Assembly (NCBI RefSeq): GCF_001465545.3
Contig: NZ_CP013480.3
Span: 2,294,001 to 2,358,000 of the forward strand
Direction of reading: 5' to 3'
Length of the DNA: 64,000 nucleotides
Source of the DNA: Pandoraea norimbergensis
Lineage (GTDB): Bacteria > Pseudomonadota > Gammaproteobacteria > Burkholderiales > Burkholderiaceae
Below the pieces are notes generated by a model. The model worked only from the letters and a program-made list of their open reading frames with translations. It was not told the origin of the DNA and did no database searches. Made by a program: the position numbers and the translations under genes. Of this stretch, positions 9,117 through 18,491 are shown one piece after another; position 1 is the first letter of the stretch; every line of letters starts with the position of its first letter.

Positions 9117-9142
9117 CTGCTGCGGCCGCAAGGCCGCAGCAG
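9117..9142 (+). other. perfect 11-bp hairpin with GCAA loop in clpP leader
   Basis: CTGCTGCGGCC (9117-9127), loop GCAA, GGCCGCAGCAG (9132-9142). The stem is perfect and the loop is a GNRA tetraloop, but no T-tract follows, so it is more likely an RNA-stability or processing element, or a partial terminator between tig and clpP, than a full terminator. Confidence 0.6.
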
Positions 9143-9215
9143 TGTTTCCAACCGGCCTTTTCGGGCCTCCTCCCTGCGGCGCGCAAAACCATCTCGATAG
9201 AAGGGTCGAACCGTC

Positions 9216-9872
9216 ATGATTACCCGTTCCGAATTGCTCGCCCAACTCGCTTCCCCGACGCACAACTCCGCTCTCGAATCGCAGGCCCTTGGTCTGGTGC
9301 CGATGGTCGTCGAGCAAAGTGGTCGTGGCGAACGCGCATACGATATCTACTCGCGACTCCTGAAGGAGCGCATTATTTTCATGGTGGGCGAGGTCAACGA
9401 CCAGACCGCCAACCTCGTTGTCGCCCAGTTGCTGTTCCTCGAGAGCGAAAATCCGGACAAGGAAATCTCGATGTACATCAACTCGCCGGGTGGTTCGGTT
9501 TCGGCCGGCCTGGCAATGTACGACACGATGCAGTTCGTCAAACCGGCCGTCTCGACGCTGTGCATGGGCATGGCTGCCAGCATGGGCGCGTTTCTGCTGG
9601 CCGCGGGCGAGAAGGGCAAGCGTTTCGCGCTGCCGAACGCCCGGATCATGATTCACCAGCCGTTGGGCGGTGCACGTGGTCAGGCGTCGGACATCGAAAT
9701 CCACGCACGCGAAATCCTGCTGCTCAAGGAGCGCCTCAACAAGCTGCTCGCCGAGAACACCGGCCAGTCGCTCGAAGTCATCGCGCGCGATACCGATCGC
9801 GATAACTTCAAGTCGGCGGCGGATGCTGTCGAGTACGGGCTCATCGATCGCGTGCTGGAAAAGCGTCCCTGA
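9216..9872 (+). CDS. clpP: ATP-dependent Clp protease proteolytic subunit
   Basis: Serine peptidase that forms the 14-mer chamber used by ClpX (and ClpA) to degrade unfolded substrates in the cytoplasm. 218 residues. The catalytic triad is complete and spaced as in E. coli: Ser122 in GMAASMGAF, His147 in MIHQPLGG, Asp196 in DTDRDN. The N-terminal 20-25 residues are a likely propeptide. It lies 124 bases after tig, with a strong hairpin between, and 241 bases before clpX. Confidence 0.98.
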   Translation: MITRSELLAQLASPTHNSALESQALGLVPMVVEQSGRGERAYDIYSRLLKERIIFMVGEVNDQTANLVVAQLLFLESENPDKEISMYINSPGGSVSAGLAMYDTMQFVKPAVSTLCMGMAASMGAFLLAAGEKGKRFALPNARIMIHQPLGGARGQASDIEIHAREILLLKERLNKLLAENTGQSLEVIARDTDRDNFKSAADAVEYGLIDRVLEKRP

Positions 9873-9905
9873 GGCGTCCCTGGGCCGGTACCCGGCCCGG
9901 GCGCC
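9873..9905 (+). other. long GC-rich hairpin between clpP and clpX
   Basis: Core stem GGGCCGG-TAC-CCGGCCC (9882-9898), extended by GGCG(T)CCC pairing with GGGCGCC, begins directly after the clpP stop. No T-tract. It may set the relative levels of clpP and clpX RNA. The remaining gap up to 10113 holds a TACAAT at 10032-10037 that could be a -10 for clpX, without a clear -35. Confidence 0.5.
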
Positions 9906-10113
9906 TGACGGCAAAATTGGCGCGCCATCGGGTTTTTCGACATGAAAGTCCGGATGTTCGCGCCAAGTCTTTGTCGTAAAAGGAAAATTGTCGCTGTCGC
10001 GGGTGGGCCACACGCCCGCGCGGCATGGCGTTACAATGGAATTCACTATGCCGCGTTTGCCGCCCCCATCGGGGGACGACCGGGGCGCAAATTGCTAGCA
10101 GGCTGACACAGAT

Positions 10114-11394
10114 ATGGTGGATAAAAAAAGCACTTCCAACGGCGAAAAGCTACTCTACTGCTCCTTCTGCGGAAAGAGTCAGCATGAGGTCAAGAAGCTC
10201 ATCGCAGGTCCGTCCGTGTTCATCTGCGACGAGTGCATTGATCTGTGCAATGAGATCATTCGCGACGAGGCCGCTGCGGCCGAAGACGAGAGCGGCAGTG
10301 GCGGCAAGTCGGATTTGCCTTCGCCGCAGGAGATTCGCGAAAGCCTCGATCAGTATGTGATCGGTCAGGATCGCGCCAAGAAGATTCTGGCGGTCGCGGT
10401 CTACAACCATTACAAACGGTTAAAGCACATCGGCGACAAGCGCGACGAGGTTGAGCTCTCCAAGAGCAACATCCTGCTGATCGGGCCGACCGGCTCGGGT
10501 AAGACGCTGCTCGCGCAAACGCTCGCCCGTCTGCTCAACGTGCCCTTCGTGATTGCCGATGCCACGACGCTGACCGAAGCCGGTTACGTCGGTGAAGACG
10601 TCGAAAACATCATCCAGAAGCTCCTGCAGAACTGCAATTACGAGATCGAGCAGGCGCAGAAGGGCATTGTTTATATTGACGAAATCGACAAGATCAGCCG
10701 CAAGTCGGACAACCCCTCGATCACGCGCGACGTGTCGGGCGAAGGTGTTCAGCAAGCGCTGCTGAAGCTCGTCGAAGGCACGATGGCTTCGGTGCCGCCG
10801 CAAGGCGGGCGCAAGCACCCGAACCAGGACTTCATCCAGGTCGACACCACGAACATCCTGTTCATCTGCGGCGGCGCTTTTGACGGTCTCGAGAAGATCA
10901 TCATGAACCGCACCGAGAAGACGGGTATCGGCTTTGGTGCGACTGTCAAAACGGGCGAAGAGCGTGATGCCGGTGAACTGCTGCTCGAAACCGAGCCGGA
11001 AGATCTGATCAAATTCGGCCTGATTCCGGAACTGATCGGTCGTCTGCCGGTGGTTGCCACGTTGGGTAAGCTTGACGAGGACGCGCTGGTGACGATCCTG
11101 ATCGAGCCGAAAAACGCACTGCTCAAGCAATATCAGCGCCTGTTCGCGATGGAAGGCGTCGAGCTGGAAATTCGCCCGGCAGCGCTGCATGCGGTGGCCC
11201 GCAAGGCCATCAAGCGCAAGACCGGCGCGCGTGGCCTGCGTTCGATCATCGAACAGGCACTGCTTGAAGTGATGTACGAATTGCCGTCACTCAAAGGGGT
11301 GACCAAGGTGATTCTGGACGATAACGCGATCAGTGGCGACGGCAAACCGCTCTTGATCTACCAGGAGTCGCCCAAGGTTGCCGGCTCTAATTGA
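10114..11394 (+). CDS. clpX: ATP-dependent Clp protease ATP-binding subunit ClpX
   Basis: AAA+ unfoldase that recognises tagged substrates and feeds ClpP. 426 residues. An N-terminal C4 zinc domain is complete (Cys16, Cys19, Cys38, Cys41). Walker A GPTGSGKT is at residues 124-131, Walker B YIDEIDK near 188-193, the pore motif GYVGEDVE near 158-165, and the ClpP-docking IGF loop is in KTGIGFGA. The ATG at 10114 gives the standard N-terminus MVDKK. A strong terminator lies 24 bases after the stop, so lon is transcribed from its own promoter. Confidence 0.98.
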   Translation: MVDKKSTSNGEKLLYCSFCGKSQHEVKKLIAGPSVFICDECIDLCNEIIRDEAAAAEDESGSGGKSDLPSPQEIRESLDQYVIGQDRAKKILAVAVYNHYKRLKHIGDKRDEVELSKSNILLIGPTGSGKTLLAQTLARLLNVPFVIADATTLTEAGYVGEDVENIIQKLLQNCNYEIEQAQKGIVYIDEIDKISRKSDNPSITRDVSGEGVQQALLKLVEGTMASVPPQGGRKHPNQDFIQVDTTNILFICGGAFDGLEKIIMNRTEKTGIGFGATVKTGEERDAGELLLETEPEDLIKFGLIPELIGRLPVVATLGKLDEDALVTILIEPKNALLKQYQRLFAMEGVELEIRPAALHAVARKAIKRKTGARGLRSIIEQALLEVMYELPSLKGVTKVILDDNAISGDGKPLLIYQESPKVAGSN

Positions 11395-11417
11395 ACGGTC
11401 AACTCAGTGATACCCAA

Positions 11418-11449
11418 AGCCGTTCATGGAAACATGGACGGCTTTTTTT
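11418..11449 (+). terminator. intrinsic terminator after clpX
   Basis: Stem AGCCGTTCATG / CATGGACGGCT with loop GAAA and one G-T pair, followed by seven T. Classic rho-independent terminator. Confidence 0.92.
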
Positions 11450-11588
11450 CCTTCATACTAGTGCCACGGGCAATGAAACCCCGAGTGGTGCACCTTACCG
11501 GCAGAAGGGTTGTTTTACCCCCTTGTAATTCCTGTCGGCGGCCTCAATTAGCTGGAACACAACGGTATCGTTAATTATGGGGAACGAG

Positions 11589-14009
11589 ATGTCAGGCACC
11601 CAAATCCTCCCGCCCGAAGCGATTCAACTGCCCCTGTTGCCTCTGCGCGACGTGGTCGTGTTTCCGCACATGGTGATTCCCCTCTTCGTGGGGCGTCCGA
11701 AGTCGATTAAAGCGCTTGAAACCGCCATGGAAGGCGGCAAGCACATTATGCTGGTCGCCCAGAAAGCGGCCGCCAAGGATGAGCCCACGGCCAAAGATCT
11801 CTATGAGATCGGCTGCGTCGCGAACATCCTTCAAATGCTCAAACTGCCCGATGGCACCGTCAAGGTGCTGGTCGAAGGCATTCAGCGTGCACGCACCATC
11901 AGCGTGGACGAAGAAGAGACGCAATTCACGTCTGAAGTCATGCCGCTCGAACCGGATGACGGCAACTCGCCGGAATCCGAGGCGCTGCGTCGCGCCATCG
12001 TGGCGCAGTTCGATCAGTACGTGAAGCTCAACAAGAAGATTCCGCCGGAGATCCTGACCTCGCTGTCGGGCATTGACGAAGCGGGTCGGCTGGCTGACAC
12101 CATCGCTGCGCACCTGCCGCTCAAGCTCGAGCAGAAGCAGAAGATTCTCGAGATGTTCCCGGTCATCGAGCGCCTCGAACATCTGCTGGCGCAACTCGAA
12201 AGCGAGATCGACATTCTCCAGGTGGAGAAGCGTATCCGCGGCCGTGTGAAGCGTCAGATGGAGAAGAGCCAGCGCGAGTACTACCTGAACGAACAGGTCA
12301 AGGCCATTCAGAAGGAACTGGGCGAAGGCGAGGAAGGTGCGGATCTCGAAGAACTCGAGAAGCGCATCAAGGGCGCTCATCTGCCCAAGGAAGCCAAGAA
12401 GAAGGCCGACGCTGAACTCAAGAAGCTCAAGCTGATGTCGCCGATGTCGGCAGAAGCGACCGTCGTGCGCAACTACATCGACACGCTGGTCGGTCTGCCG
12501 TGGCGCAAGAAGAGCAAGGTGAACAATGACCTGACGAACGCCGAGAAGGTGCTCGACGAAGACCACTTCGGTCTCGAGAAGGTCAAGGAACGCATCCTTG
12601 AGTATCTTGCTGTGCAACAGCGCGTTGACAAGGTGAAGGCGCCGATCCTGTGCCTGGTTGGGCCCCCCGGTGTTGGTAAGACGTCGCTTGGTCAGTCGAT
12701 CGCTCGTGCAACGAACCGCAAGTTCGTGCGCATGGCATTGGGTGGCGTGCGCGACGAGGCCGAGATTCGCGGTCACCGCCGGACGTACATCGGTTCGATG
12801 CCGGGCAAGATTCTGCAAAGCCTGTCGAAGGTGGCTGTGCGCAATCCGCTGTTCCTGCTCGACGAAGTGGACAAGATGGGCATGGACTTCCGTGGCGATC
12901 CGAGTTCGGCGCTGCTCGAAGTGCTGGATCCGGAACAGAACCACACGTTCTCGGACCACTACGTCGAAGTCGACTTCGATCTGTCGGACGTGATGTTTGT
13001 GGCGACGTCGAACTCGCTGAACATTCCGGCACCGCTGCTCGATCGTATGGAAGTGATTCGCCTGTCGGGTTACACGGAAGACGAGAAGGTCAACATCGCC
13101 CAGCGTTATCTGCTGCCGAAGCAGAAGAAGAACAACGGGTTGAAGGAAGGCGAGATCGATCTGACCGAAGCCGCGATTCGCGACATCATTCGCTACTACA
13201 CGCGTGAAGCGGGTGTGCGTTCGCTGGAACGCGAGATCTCGAAGATCTGCCGTAAGGTCGTGAAGATGTTGCTGCTCAAGAAGGTCGACGGTACGTCGAT
13301 CAAGGTTGACGCAGGTAACCTCGACAACTTCCTCGGCGTTCGCAAGTTCGACTTCGGTCTGGCGATGAAGGAAAACCAGATCGGCCAGGTCACGGGTCTT
13401 GCGTGGACGGAAGTGGGCGGCGATTTGCTGACCATCGAAGCCGCGGTGATGCCGGGCAAGGGCAACATCATCCGCACCGGCTCGCTCGGCGACGTGATGA
13501 AGGAGTCGGTCGAAGCTGCACGTTCGGTGGTGCGTTCGCGCTCGCGTCGTCTGGGTGTGTCCGATGAGCAGTTCGAGAAGAAGGACATTCACATTCACGT
13601 GCCCGAAGGGGCGACGCCGAAGGACGGTCCGTCCGCCGGTATCGCGATGACCACGGCGCTCGTCTCGGTGCTCACCGGTATTCCGGTGCGTGCAGATGTG
13701 GCGATGACCGGTGAGATTACGCTGCGCGGTGAAGTGCTGCCGATCGGTGGTCTCAAGGAAAAGCTGCTCGCAGCGCATCGTGGCGGCATCAAGCTCGTGT
13801 TGATTCCGGAAGAGAACGTGAAGGATCTCGCTGAGATTCCCGATACGGTCAAGAACGCGCTGGAGATCATGCCGGTGCGCTGGATCGACAGAGTGCTGGA
13901 GTTGGCGCTGGAACATGCGCCGGCACCGCTGCCTGAGGAAGAGCCGAAGGCTGCACCGGTGACGCCGAATGCGGATGGCAGCGGCAAGCAGGAAGTCATC
14001 AAGCACTGA
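11589..14009 (+). CDS. lon: ATP-dependent Lon protease
   Basis: Cytoplasmic AAA+ serine protease for misfolded and regulatory proteins. 806 residues, normal for LonA. The N-terminal substrate-binding domain begins [16 protein letters not shown]; Walker A is GPPGVGKTS; the protease domain has the Ser-Lys dyad at Ser682 (DGPSAGIAM) and Lys725 (GGLKEK). The ATG at 11589 is preferred to the one at 11577 because GGGGAACGAG then stands as its ribosome site and the protein begins MSGTQ. I searched by eye for a sigma-32 heat-shock promoter in 11450-11588 and found no convincing one. The C-terminal 25 residues are Ala/Pro/Glu rich. Confidence 0.98.
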   Translation: MSGTQILPPEAIQLPLLPLRDVVVFPHMVIPLFVGRPKSIKALETAMEGGKHIMLVAQKAAAKDEPTAKDLYEIGCVANILQMLKLPDGTVKVLVEGIQRARTISVDEEETQFTSEVMPLEPDDGNSPESEALRRAIVAQFDQYVKLNKKIPPEILTSLSGIDEAGRLADTIAAHLPLKLEQKQKILEMFPVIERLEHLLAQLESEIDILQVEKRIRGRVKRQMEKSQREYYLNEQVKAIQKELGEGEEGADLEELEKRIKGAHLPKEAKKKADAELKKLKLMSPMSAEATVVRNYIDTLVGLPWRKKSKVNNDLTNAEKVLDEDHFGLEKVKERILEYLAVQQRVDKVKAPILCLVGPPGVGKTSLGQSIARATNRKFVRMALGGVRDEAEIRGHRRTYIGSMPGKILQSLSKVAVRNPLFLLDEVDKMGMDFRGDPSSALLEVLDPEQNHTFSDHYVEVDFDLSDVMFVATSNSLNIPAPLLDRMEVIRLSGYTEDEKVNIAQRYLLPKQKKNNGLKEGEIDLTEAAIRDIIRYYTREAGVRSLEREISKICRKVVKMLLLKKVDGTSIKVDAGNLDNFLGVRKFDFGLAMKENQIGQVTGLAWTEVGGDLLTIEAAVMPGKGNIIRTGSLGDVMKESVEAARSVVRSRSRRLGVSDEQFEKKDIHIHVPEGATPKDGPSAGIAMTTALVSVLTGIPVRADVAMTGEITLRGEVLPIGGLKEKLLAAHRGGIKLVLIPEENVKDLAEIPDTVKNALEIMPVRWIDRVLELALEHAPAPLPEEEPKAAPVTPNADGSGKQEVIKH

Positions 14010-14085
14010 CGTCAGCATGTGACGAGGTAAGGCGAACGGCGATCATCGATTTCGATGTCGTTCACTGAGCCGAAAGTCTGCAAAA

Positions 14086-14113
14086 AGCTCGGGGTTTTCC
14101 CCGGGCTTTTTTT
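14086..14113 (+). terminator. intrinsic terminator after lon
   Basis: AGCTCGGGG, loop TTTT, CCCCGGGCT, then a run of seven T. Confidence 0.9.
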
Positions 14114-14196
14114 ATTCACGCAAAGTGGTCGAAAATAGCGTCCGGAAGTGATGACTCAGGAGTGCTTCCTAAGCCGCCAAAACAGCGCAAAACGGC

Positions 14197-14225
14197 TTGA
14201 CATCAGGGTTTGCGGCTTGTCTAAT
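14197..14225 (+). promoter_or_regulatory. strong sigma-70 promoter of hupB
   Basis: TTGACA (14197-14202), a 17-base spacer and TCTAAT (14220-14225): a perfect -35 and a one-mismatch -10. It lies about 95 bases upstream of the HU start, leaving a leader of roughly 87 bases. Confidence 0.85.
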
Positions 14226-14318
14226 GGCAAAGCCAGCGGACCTTCGCAGATCAATGTCAAGGCGCGTTAAGAGCGCCTCCGCGGCTCAATCGCCTACTAT
14301 CCTTGCAAGGGGGTTACA

Positions 14319-14591
14319 GTGAATAAGACGGAACTGATCGATCATATCGCGGGTGAGGCAGACATTTCGAAAGCCGCTGCCGGTCGTGCACTCGATGCTT
14401 TTGTGGGTGCAGTAAAGAAAGCGTTGAAGAAGGGTGACGATGTGACGTTGGTGGGCTTCGGTACCTTCCACGTGACGAAGCGCGCAGGACGCACGGGGCG
14501 CAATCCGCGCACTGGCGCAGCGATCAAGATCAAGGCAGCGAAGGTTCCGAAATTTCGCCCTGGCAAAAATCTGAAAGATACAGTAAACTGA
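14319..14591 (+). CDS. hupB: DNA-binding protein HU
   Basis: Small histone-like protein that bends and compacts DNA as a dimer. 90 residues. The DNA-binding arm signature is clear: [20 protein letters not shown] followed by [17 protein letters not shown]. The start is a GTG at 14319 with AAGGGGG upstream, and the product begins [10 protein letters not shown] as in other HU proteins. It has its own near-consensus promoter, in line with high expression. The lon-hupB-tRNA-ppiD order is also seen in enterobacteria, where hupB separates lon and ppiD. Confidence 0.97.
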   Translation: MNKTELIDHIAGEADISKAAAGRALDAFVGAVKKALKKGDDVTLVGFGTFHVTKRAGRTGRNPRTGAAIKIKAAKVPKFRPGKNLKDTVN

Positions 14592-14647
14592 TCGACTTTC
14601 CTGCCTAGGCAGGAAGCAGCAGTAAGAACAAAACTAGAATCGGGAAC

Positions 14648-14723
14648 GGGTGCTTAGCTCAGTTGGTAGAGCGGCGCCCTTACAAGGCGTAGGTCGGGGG
14701 TTCGAGCCCCTCAGCACCCACCA
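14648..14723 (+). tRNA. tRNA-Val (anticodon TAC)
   Basis: 76 bases including an encoded CCA. Acceptor GGGTGCT pairs with AGCACCC; the anticodon loop CTTACAA gives TAC; the T-arm is GGGGGTTCGAGCCCC. Folds as a full cloverleaf by eye. Confidence 0.96.
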
Positions 14724-14737
14724 GTTCCAGATCTTGG

Positions 14738-14814
14738 GGAGCGGTAGTTCAGTTGGTTAGAATACCGGCCTGTCACGCCGGGGGTCGCGGGTTCGAGCCC
14801 CGTCCGCTCCGCCA
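14738..14814 (+). tRNA. tRNA-Asp (anticodon GTC)
   Basis: 77 bases including an encoded CCA. Acceptor GGAGCGG pairs with CCGCTCC, discriminator G; the anticodon loop CTGTCAC gives GTC. It follows tRNA-Val by 14 bases and is probably co-transcribed with it. Confidence 0.96.
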
Positions 14815-14821
14815 AATTGTG

Positions 14822-14849
14822 AAAAGGCGAACTTCGGTTCGCCTTTTTT
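14822..14849 (+). terminator. terminator after the tRNA pair
   Basis: AAAAGGCGAAC, loop TTCG, GTTCGCCTTTTTT. An 11-bp stem closed by a UUCG tetraloop with a T-tract. It ends the tRNA operon just before ppiD. Confidence 0.92.
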
Positions 14850-14898
14850 GCCATATGGACGTCCCAAAGACGCTTCCTGACGACTCTTCCGATTTCGT

Positions 14899-16821
14899 AT
14901 GTTCGACTTCATTCGGCGCCACCAACGATTGGTTCTCATTTTCCTGACGGTGTTGATCGTGCCGTCGTTTGTGGTGTTTGGCGTTCACGGCTTGCAGGAG
15001 TACACGTCGGACGCAGGCACGATCGCCAAGGTCGGCGATCAGACCGTGACGCGCCAGGAGTACGACAGTGTGCTGCGCGCACAAACCGAGCGCATGCAGC
15101 AGATGTTCGGGGGCGCCGTCGATGCCAGTCAGATCAACACGCCTGAAATGCGTAGTGCCGTGCTGGACAACCTGATCCAGCAAAAGCTGCTCACGCAGGA
15201 AACGCTCAAGAAGAACCTGTCGGTGCCCGACGCGCAAGTGCGCGAAGCGCTGCTCGCGATTCCGGCGATTGCGCAATTGCGCCGCGCGGATGGCTCGATC
15301 GACGAAGCGGCTTACGAACAACTGCTCGCGGCACAGAACCTCACGCCGCAGCGTCTCGAAGCGCAGATTCGCTACGAACTCGCTTCGAACCAACTGCCGG
15401 CCAGCGTGCAGGCGAGCGCCATGCTCCCCAAGGCCGTGATCGATCGTTTCGCGCAGCTGCGCGCACAACAGCGTGATGTCTCTGTACTGACGTTCCCGGT
15501 GTCGGACTTCGCGGGCAAGGTCACGCCGACGCAAGCGCAGGTGCAGGCCTATTACGATGCCCACAAGGCAGCGTTCCAGACGCCCGAGTCAGCCGAGATC
15601 CAGTACGTCGTGCTCGACCCGAAGGCCATGCCGGCATCGGCACTGTCAGCGCCTAGCGACGACGTGCTGCGCAAGATGTACAACGACAATCTGAAGCAGT
15701 ACACGACGCCGGAAGAGCGTCGTGCCTCGCACATTCTGATTGCATCGCCGGCGGACGCTTCGCCTGCCGATCATGCGAAAGCGAAGGCCAAGGCCGACGA
15801 CCTGCTCGCGCAACTGAAGAAGAACCCGAACGACTTTGCCAAGCTGGCGAGCCAGAACTCGGAAGATCCGGGCTCGAAGGCCAACGGCGGCGATCTGGGC
15901 TTCTTCACGCGTGACGCGATGGTCAAGCCGTTCGCCGATGCCGCGTTCGCACTCAAGAGCGAAGGTGACGTGAGCGACGTGGTGAAGAGCGACTTCGGTT
16001 ATCACATCATCAAGCTGACGGGCATCAAGCCGGCAACGACCAAGCCGTTTGAAGACGTGAAGGCACAACTGGCCGATCAGTATCGCCAGCAAGAATCCGC
16101 CAAGGCGTATGCAAAGCTCGCCGACCAGTTCACCAACGCTGTGTACGAACAACCTGACAGCCTGCAACCGGTCGCCGACAAGCTGAACATCAAGGTGCAG
16201 ACGGCGCAGGTCACGCGCACGGCAAACCCGGCGCAAGCCCAGAGCCCGATCGGCAACGAGAAGCTGCTGAAGGCCGTGTTTGCGGATGAATCGCTCAAGA
16301 ACAAGCGCAACACTGAAGCCGTGGACGTGGGCCAGGGCGTGCTGGTGTCGGCACACGTGGTGACTTATCACCCGGCCGCGACGCCGCCGCTCACGCAGGT
16401 GGAAGCGCAGGTCAAGCAGCAGTTGGTGGCGGACATGGCGGCGCAGGAAGCGAAGAAGGCCGGTGAGGCCAAGCTCGATGCGCTGAAGAAGGGCGGCGAC
16501 GCCGCGTTCGGTGCCATGCAGACGATTTCGCGTGACAACCCGGGCAAGCTCCCGCCGAACGCCCTGACGGCAATCTTCGGTGCCGATACGGCGAAGCTGC
16601 CGGCTTACGTGGGTGTCGATCTGGGCGATGGTCAGGGCTACGCGGTGTTCCGCATCAGCAAGGTCACGCAACCTGCTGTGCAAGATCCGCAGCGTCTAGC
16701 CGCGGAAACGCAGCAGCTCAACCAGTTGGCAGCACAAGCTGAGTGGAATGCGTGGGTTGGCGATCTGCGGGCTCGTTCGAAGGTCAAGGTCGTCAATGAC
16801 GTGACCAAGTCGGGTACCTGA
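14899..16821 (+). CDS. ppiD: membrane-anchored periplasmic folding factor PpiD
   Basis: SurA-like chaperone held in the inner membrane and facing the periplasm, where it helps proteins leaving the Sec translocon. 640 residues. One N-terminal transmembrane segment (about 12-31, LVLIFLTVLIVPSFVVFG) follows a short cytoplasmic start. Residues of about 50-190 form the SurA-N-like chaperone region; the single parvulin domain (about 272-375) shows RRASHILIAS, NGGDLGFFTRDAMVKPF and SDFGYHIIKLTG. Parvulin catalysis is often weak in PpiD. It is monocistronic, between the tRNA terminator and its own terminator at 16877. Confidence 0.95.
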   Translation: MFDFIRRHQRLVLIFLTVLIVPSFVVFGVHGLQEYTSDAGTIAKVGDQTVTRQEYDSVLRAQTERMQQMFGGAVDASQINTPEMRSAVLDNLIQQKLLTQETLKKNLSVPDAQVREALLAIPAIAQLRRADGSIDEAAYEQLLAAQNLTPQRLEAQIRYELASNQLPASVQASAMLPKAVIDRFAQLRAQQRDVSVLTFPVSDFAGKVTPTQAQVQAYYDAHKAAFQTPESAEIQYVVLDPKAMPASALSAPSDDVLRKMYNDNLKQYTTPEERRASHILIASPADASPADHAKAKAKADDLLAQLKKNPNDFAKLASQNSEDPGSKANGGDLGFFTRDAMVKPFADAAFALKSEGDVSDVVKSDFGYHIIKLTGIKPATTKPFEDVKAQLADQYRQQESAKAYAKLADQFTNAVYEQPDSLQPVADKLNIKVQTAQVTRTANPAQAQSPIGNEKLLKAVFADESLKNKRNTEAVDVGQGVLVSAHVVTYHPAATPPLTQVEAQVKQQLVADMAAQEAKKAGEAKLDALKKGGDAAFGAMQTISRDNPGKLPPNALTAIFGADTAKLPAYVGVDLGDGQGYAVFRISKVTQPAVQDPQRLAAETQQLNQLAAQAEWNAWVGDLRARSKVKVVNDVTKSGT

Positions 16822-16876
16822 TTCAGCGGATTCCACGAATCCAACGCATGACAACCGGCGCAGGCCGGGTAGCAAG

Positions 16877-16909
16877 AAAAAAGCGCGGCTCGATGGCCGC
16901 GCTTTTTTT
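16877..16909 (+). terminator. terminator after ppiD
   Basis: GCGCGGC, loop TCGATG, GCCGCGC, flanked by an A-run before and seven T after, so it can work on both strands and may also serve tesA from the other side. Confidence 0.9.
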
Positions 16910-16968
16910 ATGGTGCTCCCAACTGGACGTACTCACTTGGCGGTGAGTGTCCGCGATAGGTCAATAGG

Positions 16969-17667
16969 TTACGCCCCCGGTTTCACCCCGCGCCCGCTCG
17001 CAGCGCGCGGCGGTGCTTTGCCGGCAGGTTTGAGCAGGGGCGCCACGGTCGGCCAGACATTTTGCAGAATTTGCGGATGTGCCTTGGCGAGCGGGTGGAT
17101 CTGGTCTTGCTGGAACCAGTCGGGATGCTCAATCACACCATCGAGCAGGAACGGCACGTAGCCCGTCTTTTCCTGCTTGGCGAGCGTGGCAAACATCGAG
17201 AAGAACTGCTCGCCATACTCGGTGCCGTAGTTCGGCGGAATGCGCATGCCGACGACGATCACCCGGCTGCCTGCCTTGCGTGACGACTCGATCATTTCGC
17301 GTAGATTGGCGCGCGTGAGGTCCAGTGAAATGCCGCGTAAGGCATCGTTACCGCCGAGCTCCAGAATCGTGATGGCGGGATGATAGCGGTCGAGCAACGG
17401 CGCCAGACGTGCCCGCCCACCGCTTGTGGTATCGCCACTGATACTGGCGTTGACAACGTTATAATCGAAACCGCTTTGCGCAACTTTTTGTTGCATGAGG
17501 TTCACCCAGCCTGCGCCGCGAGCGATGCCGTACTCGGCGGACAGGCTGTCGCCCACGACCAGAATTGTCGGCGCGCCAGAACTTGCCGCGTGCGCCGCGG
17601 TCCCTGTCAGGATGCAGCAGCCCACGAGGGCTGAGGCGGCCAATTTCAAGAACTGTCTTCTTGCCAT
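16969..17667 (-). CDS. tesA: periplasmic arylesterase / thioesterase I (GDSL family)
   Basis: SGNH hydrolase of 232 residues that acts on acyl esters and acyl-CoA in the periplasm. A signal peptide spans residues 1-27 (MARRQFLKLAAS to AAHA). The GDSL nucleophile is Ser41 in VVGDSLSAEYG; the Asn block GGNDALRG and the C-terminal Asp/His pair in DQIHPLAKAHP complete the active site. The RR near the start resembles a Tat motif, but RRQFLK fits it only partly. The ATG at 17665-17667 overlaps the divergent ABC gene start; longer frames reaching 18087 run inside that gene and are rejected. The tesA/ybbA divergent pairing is also found in E. coli. Confidence 0.93.
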   Translation of the reverse strand: MARRQFLKLAASALVGCCILTGTAAHAASSGAPTILVVGDSLSAEYGIARGAGWVNLMQQKVAQSGFDYNVVNASISGDTTSGGRARLAPLLDRYHPAITILELGGNDALRGISLDLTRANLREMIESSRKAGSRVIVVGMRIPPNYGTEYGEQFFSMFATLAKQEKTGYVPFLLDGVIEHPDWFQQDQIHPLAKAHPQILQNVWPTVAPLLKPAGKAPPRAASGRGVKPGA

Positions 17668-18358
17668 GTCGTTTTCCGAAAACGTAATTGAAGTGCGGGG
17701 TCTGGGCAAACGGTTGCGCGACGCCACCGGTGAGCTCGTCATTTTGCAGGATATCGATTTTTCCGTCGCAAAAGGCCAGAGCGTGGCGATAGTCGGGGCC
17801 TCGGGCTCGGGCAAATCGACGTTGCTGGGCCTGATGGCCGGGCTCGATACGGCGACCGACGGTAGCGTCACGCTCCTCGGCAAGTCGCTTGGCGAGCTCG
17901 ATGAAGAGGGGCGCGCAGCCCTGCGACGCGGTGCGATCGGCTTTGTCTTCCAGTCATTCCAATTAATGCCGCACCTGACGGCGCTCGAGAACGTGATGCT
18001 GCCGCTCGAACTTCTGGGTGAGACACGGGAAGTGCGCAATCGTGCGATCGAGTTGCTCGGACAGGTCGGCTTGGGCTCGCGCCTCACACATTATCCGAAG
18101 CAGCTTTCCGGCGGCGAGCAGCAGCGCGTGGCGCTTGCCCGGGCGTTTGTCACGCAGCCGGTCGTGCTGTTCGCCGATGAACCGACCGGCAGTCTCGACA
18201 CGGCAACGGGCGAGCGTGTCATCGATCTGATGTTCTCGCTTAACGAGGCAAGCGGTGCAACGCTCGTGCTCGTCACCCATGATCTGGCGATTGCCGAGCG
18301 CTGCGATGCCACGGTGCAACTCGCTGGCGGCCGTCTGGTCGACGGTGTGGCTGCCTGA
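17666..18358 (+). CDS. ybbA: ABC transporter ATPase, LolD/YbbA type
   Basis: Nucleotide-binding protein of 230 residues from the MacB/LolD group, which power mechanotransmission-type exporters. Walker A is GASGSGKST, the signature is LSGGEQQRVALARA, and Walker B FADEPTGSLDT, the DEPTGSLD form typical of this group. No permease gene (YbbP type) is next to it: pgi follows on the opposite strand, so the partner must be elsewhere. The ATG at 17666 yields MSFSENVIEVRG; no good ribosome site precedes it, and in-frame starts further upstream would lie antisense to tesA. The start codon is shared with tesA within a CATG. Confidence 0.88.
   Translation: MSFSENVIEVRGLGKRLRDATGELVILQDIDFSVAKGQSVAIVGASGSGKSTLLGLMAGLDTATDGSVTLLGKSLGELDEEGRAALRRGAIGFVFQSFQLMPHLTALENVMLPLELLGETREVRNRAIELLGQVGLGSRLTHYPKQLSGGEQQRVALARAFVTQPVVLFADEPTGSLDTATGERVIDLMFSLNEASGATLVLVTHDLAIAERCDATVQLAGGRLVDGVAA
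17670..17684. promoter_or_regulatory. perfect palindrome at the tesA/ybbA start overlap
   Basis: CGTTTTC-C-GAAAACG, 7-bp arms around one base, lies within codons 2-7 of the ABC gene and 3 to 17 bases upstream of the tesA ATG. It could be an operator for both genes or a hairpin that hides the tesA ribosome site. Confidence 0.45.
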
Positions 18359-18391
18359 TACGTCTGGCAGGCCTGATAGGCCTGATAGGCG
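18355..18391 (+). repeat. short direct repeats after ybbA
   Basis: GGCCTGATA is repeated in tandem with a 10-base period in 18368-18390 (one further degenerate copy), right after the ABC gene stop. No terminator is visible in 18359-18491. Confidence 0.5.
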
Positions 18392-18491
18392 ATATCTCTG
18401 AGGGGCAAGCGGCGCGATGCCCTCGACGGGCTCGCGCCGCTGCTGCTTGCGCACCGGCCAGCAAACACTGGCAGGTGGCAGCAAATCACGA

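Noticed and set aside
11450..11588. Sigma-32 promoter before lon
   Set aside because: No stretch matches CTTGAAA and CCCCATNT at proper spacing.
11592..14018. 808-residue minus-strand open frame opposite lon
   Set aside because: Exact mirror of the high-GC lon gene; no domain and no start context.
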